A program made the position numbers and the translations under genes. Positions 54,990 to 62,949 of a DNA stretch of 64,000 nt are shown one piece after another (the stretch's first letter is position 1; the number at the start of each line of letters is the position of its first letter). The stretch comes from an uncultured Lachnospiraceae bacterium (GTDB taxonomy: Bacteria; Bacillota; Clostridia; Lachnospirales; Lachnospiraceae): positions 1 through 64,000 of the forward strand of contig CAMFDJ010000004.1 in NCBI GenBank assembly GCA_945949085.1, in the 5' to 3' direction. The notes under the pieces are model-generated. The model had not been told where the DNA came from, did not search any database, and saw only the letters and a list, made by a program, of their open reading frames with translations.

Positions 54990-55308
54990 CTATGCTCCCG
55001 AATCAATCAACACCTTTTTCCCTTCAAAAGCAAAACCGTAGCTGCGGATGCGATCTGCCGGTATGTTTCCTCTTCCCAAATGGAAAGTCCCTCAAACAGA
55101 TCCCCTCTGTCTGCATAATCCACTGAGAAAAACTGCTCTACCATGCTGATATTTAAAGTCTTCCCAAAACGGCGCGGACGATTGATCAAAGTAACACTGT
55201 CTCCGCTGTCCCACCATTCCTTTATAAAAGATGTTTTATCAATATAGAAATAATTTTTTCAATGAGTTCATTATACTGTTGTATTCCGATTGCGACATTT
55301 CTTGCCAT
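54990..55308 (-). pseudogene. Decayed second copy of the AAA-ATPase/nuclease gene
   Basis: Both ends match the intact gene at 48761-50467: the last codons (GYGF..FEGKKVLI region) and the first codons (MARNVAIGIQQYNELIEK) are present, but about 1.4 kb between them is deleted. One base is also missing from a T-run near 55255, which shifts the frame after about 18 codons. The promoter and ribosome site remain. The internal open frame 55007-55189 is part of this remnant, not a separate gene. Confidence 0.9.
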
Positions 55309-55386
55309 TATGCACCTCCGCAAATACCATTCTACCAGACTACTGTTTTAAGTATAACGGACGAAAAGAAAAAAAACAATTCCCGG

Positions 55387-55418
55387 CAAAAAAATGGTGC
55401 CAGATTGCATCCGGCACC
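55387..55418 (-). terminator. Orphan terminator downstream of the palindromic array
   Basis: GGTGCC-G-GAT pairs with ATC-T-GGCACC and is followed on the minus strand by ATTTTTTT. No annotated gene ends just upstream, which implies a transcript from the 55.4-55.9 kb region or the remains of one. Confidence 0.7.
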
Positions 55419-55472
55419 TCCGACCCAACATAATTTTTTCAATACAAAATAATATTATTAGTGCATCACTTA

Positions 55473-55586
55473 TTATACATTCCATGGTTTCTTTCCATCA
55501 AGCCAACCTTTTTCTTTCCAATATTCTGTCTCAACCTGTGAAGAATTCCATCCCTTCTTCTGCATCATTCCCATTATATGAAACAT
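55473..55586 (-). CDS. Small Trp-rich open frame (possible fragment)
   Basis: 37 codons ending TEYWKEKGWLDGKKPWNV. It overlaps the end of the other small frame (55531-55674) in the next frame, and the two together read like one short protein broken by a shift near 55535. No recognised family. It lies about 55 bases before the orphan terminator. Confidence 0.3.
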   Translation of the reverse strand: MFHIMGMMQKKGWNSSQVETEYWKEKGWLDGKKPWNV

Positions 55587-55674
55587 AATTTCTTACACGT
55601 TTTACTTCATTTTTTCTGGTTTTACCTATAGAAAATGCCATTTCACAAATTCTATAGGTAATTTTTTGCTTCAT
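55531..55674 (-). CDS. Small basic open frame spanning the first palindrome (possible fragment)
   Basis: 47 codons starting MKQKITYRICEMAFSIGK, with a weak AAAGGG site upstream. Segments like KQxxTYKIC and IGK..R..E also appear in broken form in the other two 74-base repeats, as if the beginning of this frame had been copied twice and decayed. No recognised family. Confidence 0.3.
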   Translation of the reverse strand: MKQKITYRICEMAFSIGKTRKNEVKRVRNYVSYNGNDAEEGMEFFTG

Positions 55675-55807
55675 ACTTCTTTATTCCCTTTGATTTAACC
55701 TATAAAACATATTAATCAGCATATTTTATAGGTATTTTCCTGCTTATGCGACCTTCATGTCCTCTGATTTTACCTACTATTTATAAATACAGACATATTT
55801 TATAGGT
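55624..55807. repeat. Three-unit palindromic array with a 74-base period
   Basis: Each unit has 10-base arms separated by exactly 16 bases: ACCTATAGAA/TTCTATAGGT (55624-55659), ACCTATAAAA/TTTTATAGGT (55698-55733), and ACCTACTATT/TTTTATAGGT (55772-55807, left arm decayed). Left arms start 74 bases apart. The segments between palindromes are also related (TGATTT before each), so it is a diverged tandem repeat. Confidence 0.8.
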
Positions 55808-55859
55808 AATGCTCCCTATTTCGCATTTGCCAGGACAAGAAATAACCTCGTTTATACTT

Positions 55860-56040
55860 TTTCTCTAAGTTCGGTCAATTCCGATTTGTCAATTTGTTTT
55901 TATTGTTTCATTTGATAACGTAGATTGAAATGTCCATTCATGCTTCCGATAACGATACATCGCTAGTCAGTGGGAACATAATTCCGAAAAGGCACATTTT
56001 TTTACAGTATAAAATAACCCCTGTCAAAATGCAACGCACA
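55860..56040. other. Gene-free stretch
   Basis: AT-rich intergenic sequence between the palindromic array and the 13-base repeats. I find no convincing gene, hairpin or promoter; the open frame 55930-56229 has no ribosome site and no protein-like composition. Confidence 0.5.
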
Positions 56041-56045
56041 TCTGT

Positions 56046-56084
56046 CGTTCTGCCATTGCGTTCTGCCATACCGTTCTGCCATTG
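56046..56084. repeat. Three tandem 13-base repeats
   Basis: CGTTCTGCCATTG (56046-56058), CGTTCTGCCATAC (56059-56071), CGTTCTGCCATTG (56072-56084), in the 5' region of the membrane glycosyltransferase-like gene. Confidence 0.85.
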
Positions 56085-56231
56085 CCGTCCATACCGCGAG
56101 AGGGTTCACAAAGCCCCAAAATCATGGTACGATAGCCACAGTACAAACTGGTTTTCGGCGACGTTATCATATTCTTGTTTCCAAATTATGCTGCCGCTCG
56201 CTTCCGGGAAATGGAGGATGTATTACTGATC

Positions 56232-58718
56232 ATGCAAGATAAATTATCAAAACTTAAAATTTTTCTATGGAAAGCCTCTCTCCTGCTCTTTATCGCACTT
56301 TCAGGTTATGTCGTATTTTGCGGTGTCTTTTTCTGGGACGGACTGGATGCCTGCTATGAAAAAAAAGATACCCTCCTGCGGGGTGCCCAGATGATGCTTG
56401 CACTTTTTTCCCTGGGCTGCATATGGCTGTTTCTTTACCGCCTGACGCGAAGGCTTGGCGACAGGACTGTCAAATTACTATCCGTCCTGTTACTCATTCT
56501 GATTCCGATGCTGCAGCTTTTCTATCTGTTGCATGAACCCTGCCTTCTCCGCTACGATGCCCTCAAGGTCTATGACGAAGCTCTGTCCATGCTCTCAGAC
56601 GGCAATATTTCAGCTCAGGTCTTCGATGGCTATTTTGCACGCTATACCAACAATTACGGAATCACTATTTTTGCCTATCTGATCTTAAAAGTTGCCTCCA
56701 TCTTCCATATTCTCGCAGACGATTATCACAACGGGCTTCTGCTCTTACAGATTGTCAATCTGATTTTTACCGATCTGGCATTCTACCTCGGATGGCTTTT
56801 ACTCCGCCACTGTGCAGGACTTTCCCTGGCAGACCCGGGCCAACTATCAGATCCCATAGATCCGGATTTGGATAAAACAGTTTTCGTTAGAACAACATCA
56901 GATAAATCGGCTATAGTTGGAACGAATTTGAATAAACCGGCTTTGAATAGCCGGGGCGCAGAAGAGCGGGCAGGGCTATTGTATCTGCTGTTTATTCTGC
57001 TTAGCCCCTTAAGCTATGTCTGGCTGCCTTTTTTCTATACAAACAGCATTTCCATGGTATTTGCCATGGGCACCATCTATACCTTCTATGAGATTTTTGT
57101 AAAAAAAAGCCGAAATCCCCTTCTATCGCTGGGGAGCGGTTTTCTGATCGTCATCGGCTTTTCCATACGTGCAACGCAGGTGATTATATGCATTGCGGCG
57201 CTACTCTATCTTTTGCTTACAGCGGGCTTTCAGTCTCCTAAAAAGCATGCTGCATGCCGGGCAGAAGACTCTGCGACGCGGCAGAGCCCGACTGGATCCA
57301 TGCAGCGCCGGCATGATGCGCAGGCGCAAAAACAGCCTTGGAAAAACAGACATCTGTACCTCTCCTGCGTCTTGCTCCTGTTTGGTATGTGCATTGCTCT
57401 GGGCGGCTGTAAAATCCTGTCAGGGAAATACACAATCAGCGATCCGGATGCCAAATTTCCCGCCGTCCACTGGATTGCCATGGGTTTGAATACTGCCTCC
57501 GGCGGCACCTTTGACACGCTGGATGAACTTTATACGATGCAATACCCCACTGCGGCAGAAAAAAAAGAAGCAGATATGCTTCTTTTGAAAGAACGTCTTC
57601 AGGAGCTTGGTATAAACGGTGTCTGTCGTCTGTATTTTGATAAGCTGCGGCTTACTTTTTCCGACGGCACAGGCGCCTATCCCACCGAGCTTAGCATCAG
57701 TGACAGGTACGATGACTGGTATCAGAATGTCTACGGCAACAATCGCTTCTATCTGCAATATTACTGTCAGCTTACCTATCTGCTGGCACTTTGCTTCTGC
57801 GTCTGCGGCGCATGGACGATGATTCGGAAAAAAGAAACCTTCGGTTCTCCTGCCTATTGTATCTATATTGCTCTACTGGGCGCATTTTTGTTCCATATGA
57901 TCTGGGAAGCCGGCACGATCTACAGCATTGGATTTACGTTCCTTGTGTATGCGGGATTTGGATTTGCCATGGCATTTCGCATGCCCGCTGCAGCGCAGGA
58001 CGTGTGCTCCATTCCCACTCTTTTTTCCCGGCAAACAAAGTGTACGCCGGACACACTGTCTCCCGCGACTGTGCCGGACACGCTGTCTCCCGCGACTGTG
58101 CCGGACACGCTGTCTCCCGCGGCTGCGCAAGATACATCCGCAGATGAACAAGTCCTACCTGCAGCAAAAGCAGGTACTTATGCAGCCCTGCGCATCCTTA
58201 TCCCGTCTGCCACAGTGCTTGCATGTATCTGCTCGCTTGCGTGGATCCTCTATGATTACGCGCATTTTGAGCAGGACAGGCGTGTCGCCCTCTCTGTCAA
58301 CCAGTATCTGTTTTTAGCAGATCACTATGTACCCTGCGAAAGTGGTATGAAGCTGAAGCAGACCTTTGAGGCAGAGAGAGACTTTGATGAGATCTATCTG
58401 CAGACCGGTGATAACTTTGACGGAAATGACAGTGTCTATCAGATCAGTCTCTGTGACCAAAACGGAGAAGTCATTGATTCCTGCACACTTGCCGCCTCCG
58501 ACATTGCGTGGCCCTACAGTCTGACAGGGCTTTCCCTGCACTCCAAACCGGGAATTAGCAGCTACTTACTTACCATTGAAAAGATCGCGGGAGAAGATAA
58601 CCTGACCTTCCTCTATTATGATACCGGCAATTATGATGCATATAAAAAGGGAAGCCTTGCCGGACTTCCCGATCGTAAGAAAGCAGATTTATGCTTTATT
58701 GTATTGAAAGTGTTGTAG
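56232..58718 (+). CDS. Polytopic membrane glycosyltransferase-like protein
   Basis: 828 residues with roughly 10-12 membrane helices and a C-terminal extracellular beta domain of about 150 residues, the general layout of GT-C/PMT-type lipid-linked sugar transferases. An acidic pair in the first outer loop is not clear, so the class is tentative. Two hydrophilic insertions sit in loops: one near 205-245 and one near 610-650 made of three PDTLSPATV repeats. Start is uncertain: GGAGG lies 14 bases before ATG at 56232, and ATG at 56211 is an alternative. The last 30 bases overlap the convergent MATE gene. Confidence 0.7.
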   Translation: MQDKLSKLKIFLWKASLLLFIALSGYVVFCGVFFWDGLDACYEKKDTLLRGAQMMLALFSLGCIWLFLYRLTRRLGDRTVKLLSVLLLILIPMLQLFYLLHEPCLLRYDALKVYDEALSMLSDGNISAQVFDGYFARYTNNYGITIFAYLILKVASIFHILADDYHNGLLLLQIVNLIFTDLAFYLGWLLLRHCAGLSLADPGQLSDPIDPDLDKTVFVRTTSDKSAIVGTNLNKPALNSRGAEERAGLLYLLFILLSPLSYVWLPFFYTNSISMVFAMGTIYTFYEIFVKKSRNPLLSLGSGFLIVIGFSIRATQVIICIAALLYLLLTAGFQSPKKHAACRAEDSATRQSPTGSMQRRHDAQAQKQPWKNRHLYLSCVLLLFGMCIALGGCKILSGKYTISDPDAKFPAVHWIAMGLNTASGGTFDTLDELYTMQYPTAAEKKEADMLLLKERLQELGINGVCRLYFDKLRLTFSDGTGAYPTELSISDRYDDWYQNVYGNNRFYLQYYCQLTYLLALCFCVCGAWTMIRKKETFGSPAYCIYIALLGAFLFHMIWEAGTIYSIGFTFLVYAGFGFAMAFRMPAAAQDVCSIPTLFSRQTKCTPDTLSPATVPDTLSPATVPDTLSPAAAQDTSADEQVLPAAKAGTYAALRILIPSATVLACICSLAWILYDYAHFEQDRRVALSVNQYLFLADHYVPCESGMKLKQTFEAERDFDEIYLQTGDNFDGNDSVYQISLCDQNGEVIDSCTLAASDIAWPYSLTGLSLHSKPGISSYLLTIEKIAGEDNLTFLYYDTGNYDAYKKGSLAGLPDRKKADLCFIVLKVL
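58047..58127. repeat. Three tandem 27-base repeats in coding sequence
   Basis: Units at 58047-58073, 58074-58100 and 58101-58127 encode PDTLSPATV, PDTLSPATV and PDTLSPAAA in a cytoplasmic loop. They are GC-richer than their surroundings and nearly identical, so copy number could vary. Confidence 0.9.
58644..58670 (-). terminator. MATE terminator inside the convergent gene
   Basis: GGGAAG (58649-58654) pairs with CTTCCC (58665-58670); on the minus strand TTTTTATATG follows. It lies within the coding sequence of the membrane glycosyltransferase-like gene. Confidence 0.65.
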
Positions 58719-60170
58719 GATGTGCTTTTTCTTTGACCGGCTTGGCCGGTTCTTGCTACTTTCCTGCCTTTGTCCCCGGAAAGAGGCTTCCTCCACCTGA
58801 TGAGCCTCCTCTGTCAGCGCTGCCGCCGGAGAGATATTCTTTTTTAGTATCCGCATACACCGGAAATATGCCGGAATCAGAAACAGATCGGCAAACAGCC
58901 ATGCAAGCGGACTTGCCATACATGCCCCTGTATAGCCCAACATCGGAACAAACAAAAATGCCACGAGCGTACGCGCGATCATCTCAAACAGACCGGCAAA
59001 AATTGCATATACACTAAAGCCAAGTCCCTGAATCAGGAATCTGACTGTATTGACCAGAACCAATAAACAATATGCGCCCGCATTCCAGAGCAGGAAGGTA
59101 TATGACATATCAATGATCTGCCCGTCTCCTCTGTTCAAAAAGAGGAGAGTCAAATCTTTTCCGCACCCGACCAGAATGAGCAGTGCCACAATACTGTATA
59201 CAAACCCAATCCCAATCGCAGCACGCAGTCCCTTTCCAATCCGGTCGAGCTTACCGGCCCCGACGTTCTGACCGCCATAGGTCGCCATAGTCGATCCCAG
59301 CGCCTCATACGGACAACAGAAAAATATGCTGACCTTGGATCCGGCTGTGATTGCAGCCACGCTCATTGTCCCGAGCATATTGACTGAGGACTGCAGGATG
59401 ACACTTCCGATTGCCGTTACGGAATACTGAAGTCCCATGGGAATTCCCATGCCGCAGAGCTTTCTTGCGACATCGCGATCCCATTTCCACTCTTCCCTGC
59501 TCATCTTCAAAATCGCATATTTGCGGCGCATATAGAAAAGACAGAGCACACCGCTGACTGCCTGGGAGATCACAGTTGCAAGAGCTGCACCGCTGACACC
59601 CATGGAGCATCCCATGATCAGAATCAGATCCAGCACGATATTCAAAAAGGAAGCAATGGCCAAAAAGACAACCGGTGTCCTGCTATCGCCGAGAGAGCGG
59701 ATGATACCGGCCAGCAGATTATAGAGATAGGTAGCCGGAATCCCTGCAAAAATAATGACGATATAGGTATAAGACTGTTCCATGATATCTGCCGGTGTTC
59801 GCATCCAGATCAGAAACTGTTTGCACAATATTACTGTGGCGGCAGACATTACGACAGAGAAGAGAATGCTCAGCCAGGCACTGTTTCCCACTGCCTTGCG
59901 AAGCTGGTGTTCATCTCCCGCCCCAAAGTACTGCGCAACCGGAATGGCAAATCCCGTACATACTCCCATACAAAATCCAATGATAAGAAAATTGAGAGAG
60001 CCTGTGGCACCCACAGCCGCCAAAGCGTTAGAACCAAGGCATTTCCCTACAATCATAGTATCTACGATGCTATAAAACTGCTGGAACAGAAGACCAAATA
60101 AAAACGGAATCGCAAATTCCAGAATCAGTTTCATCGGCTTTCCCTTTGTCATATCCTTTGTCATTTCCAT
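58689..60170 (-). CDS. MATE-family multidrug/sodium exporter
   Basis: 493 residues with 12 membrane helices in two homologous halves (PFLFGLLFQQFYSIVDTMIVGK at the N terminus, LQSSVNMLGTMSVAAITAGSKV in the second half), typical of DinF/NorM-like cation-coupled drug exporters. The cytosolic C-terminal tail of about 35 residues is Lys/Arg/Ser-rich and unlike the usual family end; its codons overlap the convergent gene by 30 bases. Ribosome site AAAGGAAG before ATG. Substrate unknown. Confidence 0.9.
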   Translation of the reverse strand: MEMTKDMTKGKPMKLILEFAIPFLFGLLFQQFYSIVDTMIVGKCLGSNALAAVGATGSLNFLIIGFCMGVCTGFAIPVAQYFGAGDEHQLRKAVGNSAWLSILFSVVMSAATVILCKQFLIWMRTPADIMEQSYTYIVIIFAGIPATYLYNLLAGIIRSLGDSRTPVVFLAIASFLNIVLDLILIMGCSMGVSGAALATVISQAVSGVLCLFYMRRKYAILKMSREEWKWDRDVARKLCGMGIPMGLQYSVTAIGSVILQSSVNMLGTMSVAAITAGSKVSIFFCCPYEALGSTMATYGGQNVGAGKLDRIGKGLRAAIGIGFVYSIVALLILVGCGKDLTLLFLNRGDGQIIDMSYTFLLWNAGAYCLLVLVNTVRFLIQGLGFSVYAIFAGLFEMIARTLVAFLFVPMLGYTGACMASPLAWLFADLFLIPAYFRCMRILKKNISPAAALTEEAHQVEEASFRGQRQESSKNRPSRSKKKHILQHFQYNKA

Positions 60171-60353
60171 GCACTTCCTTTCAAAATCATTCTATTTATC
60201 AATATCATAATGTAGCACATTATTTTGAAAAAACAAGATGCATATTAACACTATATTGCTCTGATATAGAAAAAACTTACCCGCTTTGCGTACCGGCACT
60301 TTATTCCTTCCGTCTGCATACATTATAAAAAACGCACTGAGGTGAAGCATACT

Positions 60354-60836
60354 ATGAGAATATTTTCTCCCGGCATGGCTTTTGTCGATCTGCTCAGAGC
60401 AAATGAGCCTGAAGCAATGGCACAGATTCGTGGCAATACACAAAATCCGCAGCTCAAAGGAGTCGTGAAGTTTTATCGTACGCCCTACTCCGGCGTTCTC
60501 ATTGAGGCGGAAATTTTCGGTCTGCCGGATAAGACCAAACCGGAAACATCCGGTTTCTTTGCCATGCACATACATGAAAACGGCGACTGCACCATGCCAT
60601 TTGACAAAACCGGTATGCATTATAATCCTTCAGGTGATGACCACCCAAACCACGCAGGAGATCTGATTCCCCTTTTGAGCTTTCAGGGATATGCCTGGCT
60701 GTCTTTCTTTGACAAGCGCTTCCAGCTTCCTGCCATCCGCGGAAAAAGTGTCATCATCCACCAGTTGCCCGACGATTTTACCACACAGCCCTCCGGCGGC
60801 TCCGGTGAAAAGATCGGCTGCGGCATCATCAGCTAG
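60354..60836 (+). CDS. Cu/Zn superoxide dismutase-like protein, no signal peptide
   Basis: 160 residues with a complete SOD metal set: H72 and H74 (FAMHIHENGDC), H89, H97, H100 and D103 (DDHPNHAGDL), H136 (VIIHQLPDD), and the disulphide pair C79 and C156 (GCGII). No signal peptide or lipobox is seen, so it is predicted to be cytoplasmic, which is unusual for bacterial Cu/Zn SODs. ATG at 60354 is supported by GAGGTG about 8 bases upstream. Expected to remove superoxide; whether copper is loaded in an anaerobe is unknown. Confidence 0.85.
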   Translation: MRIFSPGMAFVDLLRANEPEAMAQIRGNTQNPQLKGVVKFYRTPYSGVLIEAEIFGLPDKTKPETSGFFAMHIHENGDCTMPFDKTGMHYNPSGDDHPNHAGDLIPLLSFQGYAWLSFFDKRFQLPAIRGKSVIIHQLPDDFTTQPSGGSGEKIGCGIIS

Positions 60837-60886
60837 GTAAAAGCCTGCTACCGCCGCCGGAGGCAGACGCGGCAAGGTGCACAACA

Positions 60887-60925
60887 GAAAAAAGACCACA
60901 GCAGAAACTGTGGTCTCTTTTCTTT
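60887..60925. terminator. Bidirectional terminator after SOD and the sugar permease operon
   Basis: AGACCACAG (60893-60901) pairs with CTGTGGTCT (60908-60916), loop CAGAAA, with A-run on the left and CTTTTCTTT on the right. Serves the plus-strand SOD gene and the minus-strand permease gene. Confidence 0.88.
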
Positions 60926-60937
60926 CCTCTCTATTCT

Positions 60938-61780
60938 TTAGCCTTTTACACTACCAAGTGCTACACCTGCAATGATATATTTCGATAAGATCAAATAAAC
61001 AACGATCAATGGAAGTACAGTAAGGGCAAGTCCCAGATAAACTGAACCGTATTCCGTCTTATAGATATCACCTCGCAGAAGAGATACCATGATCGGCATT
61101 GTATATTTTTTCTGATCCGTCAAAAGTACAAGCGGTGTGAACAGGTTATTCCAGCTTGAAACAAACGTGAAAATTGCCTGTGTCGCAATTGCCGGTTTCA
61201 TGATCGGAAGAGCGATTGTATTAAAAATACGAAACTCTCCTGCGCCGTCAATACGTGCCGACTGGATAATTTCCATCGAGAGTGCCGGATACATATACTG
61301 CCTCATAAAGAATACCATGGAAGGGGCTGCAATGGATGGCAGAATCAACATCGACAGGCTGTTTGTCATGCCGATCTTATATACCATCTGATAAAAACCG
61401 ATCATTGTTACCTGTGCCGGAATCATCATGACTGCCATGATAAAGCTGAAGAACGGTTTCTTTAACTTCCAGTCATATACAACAAGCGCATATGCCGTCA
61501 AGGTTGAAAAGTAGACAGCAAGACCTGTAGCACCCACTGAGATAATGATGGAGTTGGTAAAACCGACTGCCGGATTGAAGCTCTTTCCGAGCAGAATCTT
61601 TAAGTTGTTCAGCAAATAGCCGGAAGGCAGGAAGGAAATCGCATGCTGCTGGATCTCCGTTGTCGATCTGGTTGCATTCATGAACATGATCCAGAAGGGG
61701 AAAATGCTTAAGATAGCCAAAAGAATGCAAACTACATAAATGACAACTTTCATAATCTGATTGCTTTTGTTATTTAACAT
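60938..61780 (-). CDS. Carbohydrate ABC transporter permease (MalG type)
   Basis: 280 residues, six membrane helices. The cytoplasmic EAA loop, which contacts the ATPase, reads SARIDGAGEFRIFNTIALP. Pairs with the MalF-type permease just upstream, whose stop overlaps this start as TAATG. Last gene of the sugar uptake operon; no ATPase gene is next to it, so a shared MsmX-type ATPase is likely. Confidence 0.93.
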   Translation of the reverse strand: MLNNKSNQIMKVVIYVVCILLAILSIFPFWIMFMNATRSTTEIQQHAISFLPSGYLLNNLKILLGKSFNPAVGFTNSIIISVGATGLAVYFSTLTAYALVVYDWKLKKPFFSFIMAVMMIPAQVTMIGFYQMVYKIGMTNSLSMLILPSIAAPSMVFFMRQYMYPALSMEIIQSARIDGAGEFRIFNTIALPIMKPAIATQAIFTFVSSWNNLFTPLVLLTDQKKYTMPIMVSLLRGDIYKTEYGSVYLGLALTVLPLIVVYLILSKYIIAGVALGSVKG

Positions 61781-62820
61781 TATGCCTCCTCCTTTCCGTC
61801 TGTTACAGAGGAAGAAGCTGCCACGGCTGCTGCCTTTGCTTCTCTCTGCAATTCCTTCTGTCTTGCTTTATATGCTTTCTGCTGCTGACGAATCTGTCTC
61901 TGCACCTTCTCTTCGTCCTTATCACGCATGAGCCAGAACATGAGTGCAGACAGAATGACAATGATCACAAACATGATCATACTTGCCGCAGCTGCTCTGT
62001 TATACATGTAGCTTCCGCTGAATGCCTGGTTGTAGATAAATACACTTGTTGTGGTAGTTGCATTATCCGGTCCGCCAAGCATGAAGAGCTTCGGAATATC
62101 AAACATATTCAGACCACCGATCAGGCTGGTTACAAGTGTAAACAGAAGGATCGTCTTGATATTCGGGATGGTGATCTGCCAGAAGGTCTGCCATCTGTTG
62201 GCACCATCTACCTCAGCCGCTTCAAATATCTCGGGGCTGATACCCAGAATTCCCGACGTCAGTACAACCATTGTGTAGCCATACCACATCCAGAACTGGA
62301 TGAAAATAACAATCGCCCTTGACACATTTTTACTGATCAAGAACTGAATCGGTTTGTCCGAAATGCCAAGAGACATCACCAGATCATTCATCGGGCTCAT
62401 CGGATAGTCAAATAAAGATTTGAACAGAATCGCAACCGTTGCTGCAGTAATAATGTTCGGCATATAGAAAAGAACCTTGAATACACCCTGTCCTTTTACC
62501 GTAGATCTTTTATCCGTGAACCATGCCGCAAGCAAAAGAGCCAGTGCAATCTGTGGAATGAAGTTTAAAATCCACATGATTACGGTATTCTTAAATGCCG
62601 TCTGGAATGTTGCATTCGACAAGATTGTCTTAAAATTTCTGAAGGGATCATCTGCAAGGAAATGTATATCTGTCATTCCCAATCCCTTTAAATCGGTGAA
62701 TCCAATTACTGCTGTATAGAGAATCGGATATAGCGAAAAGATCAAAAAAGCAATGACGAACGGAAGACTGAAAATGTAGCCCCATTTCGAATAACCTTGC
62801 CCTAGTTTTTTCCTTTTCAA
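61780..62820 (-). CDS. Carbohydrate ABC transporter permease (MalF type)
   Basis: 346 residues, six or seven membrane helices with the EAA loop EAAEVDGANRWQTFWQITIP. A charged C-terminal tail (QRQIRQQQKAYKARQKELQ) of about 45 residues is predicted to form a cytoplasmic coil. I place the start at TTG 62820, because GGAGGT lies 7 bases before it; the ATG seven codons upstream has no ribosome site and its codons contain that site. Follows the binding-protein gene. Confidence 0.9.
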   Translation of the reverse strand: MKRKKLGQGYSKWGYIFSLPFVIAFLIFSLYPILYTAVIGFTDLKGLGMTDIHFLADDPFRNFKTILSNATFQTAFKNTVIMWILNFIPQIALALLLAAWFTDKRSTVKGQGVFKVLFYMPNIITAATVAILFKSLFDYPMSPMNDLVMSLGISDKPIQFLISKNVSRAIVIFIQFWMWYGYTMVVLTSGILGISPEIFEAAEVDGANRWQTFWQITIPNIKTILLFTLVTSLIGGLNMFDIPKLFMLGGPDNATTTTSVFIYNQAFSGSYMYNRAAAASMIMFVIIVILSALMFWLMRDKDEEKVQRQIRQQQKAYKARQKELQREAKAAAVAASSSVTDGKEEA

Positions 62821-62881
62821 TTCACCCACCTCCACTTCCATAAGTATCGTTTTGTATCATTTTGCCATATCGTGAAGGAAA

Positions 62882-62909
62882 CGGGGCAGACGAATAATTG
62901 TCCGCCCCG
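62882..62909 (-). repeat. Intercistronic hairpin between binding-protein and permease genes
   Basis: CGGGGC-G-GAC pairs with GTC-T-GCCCCG around an 8-base loop, followed by TTTCC on the minus strand. Such hairpins often raise binding-protein mRNA over permease mRNA. Confidence 0.65.
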
Positions 62910-62949
62910 CTCTCCCATCATAATTGCCGGGTTATCTCCTGCAATCAAT

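Noticed and set aside
55007..55189. Separate small ATPase-like gene
   Set aside because: It is the internal part of a deleted, frameshifted copy of the gene at 48761-50467 and lacks its own start and ribosome site.
55624..55807. CRISPR-like array (36-base palindromic units with 38-base intervals)
   Set aside because: Only the arms are conserved; the inner 16 bases of each unit differ and the intervals are related to each other, so it is a diverged tandem repeat, not repeats with unique spacers. No cas gene is nearby.
55930..56229. Plus-strand open frame of 99 codons
   Set aside because: No ribosome site, runs through the 13-base repeats, and has no protein-like composition.
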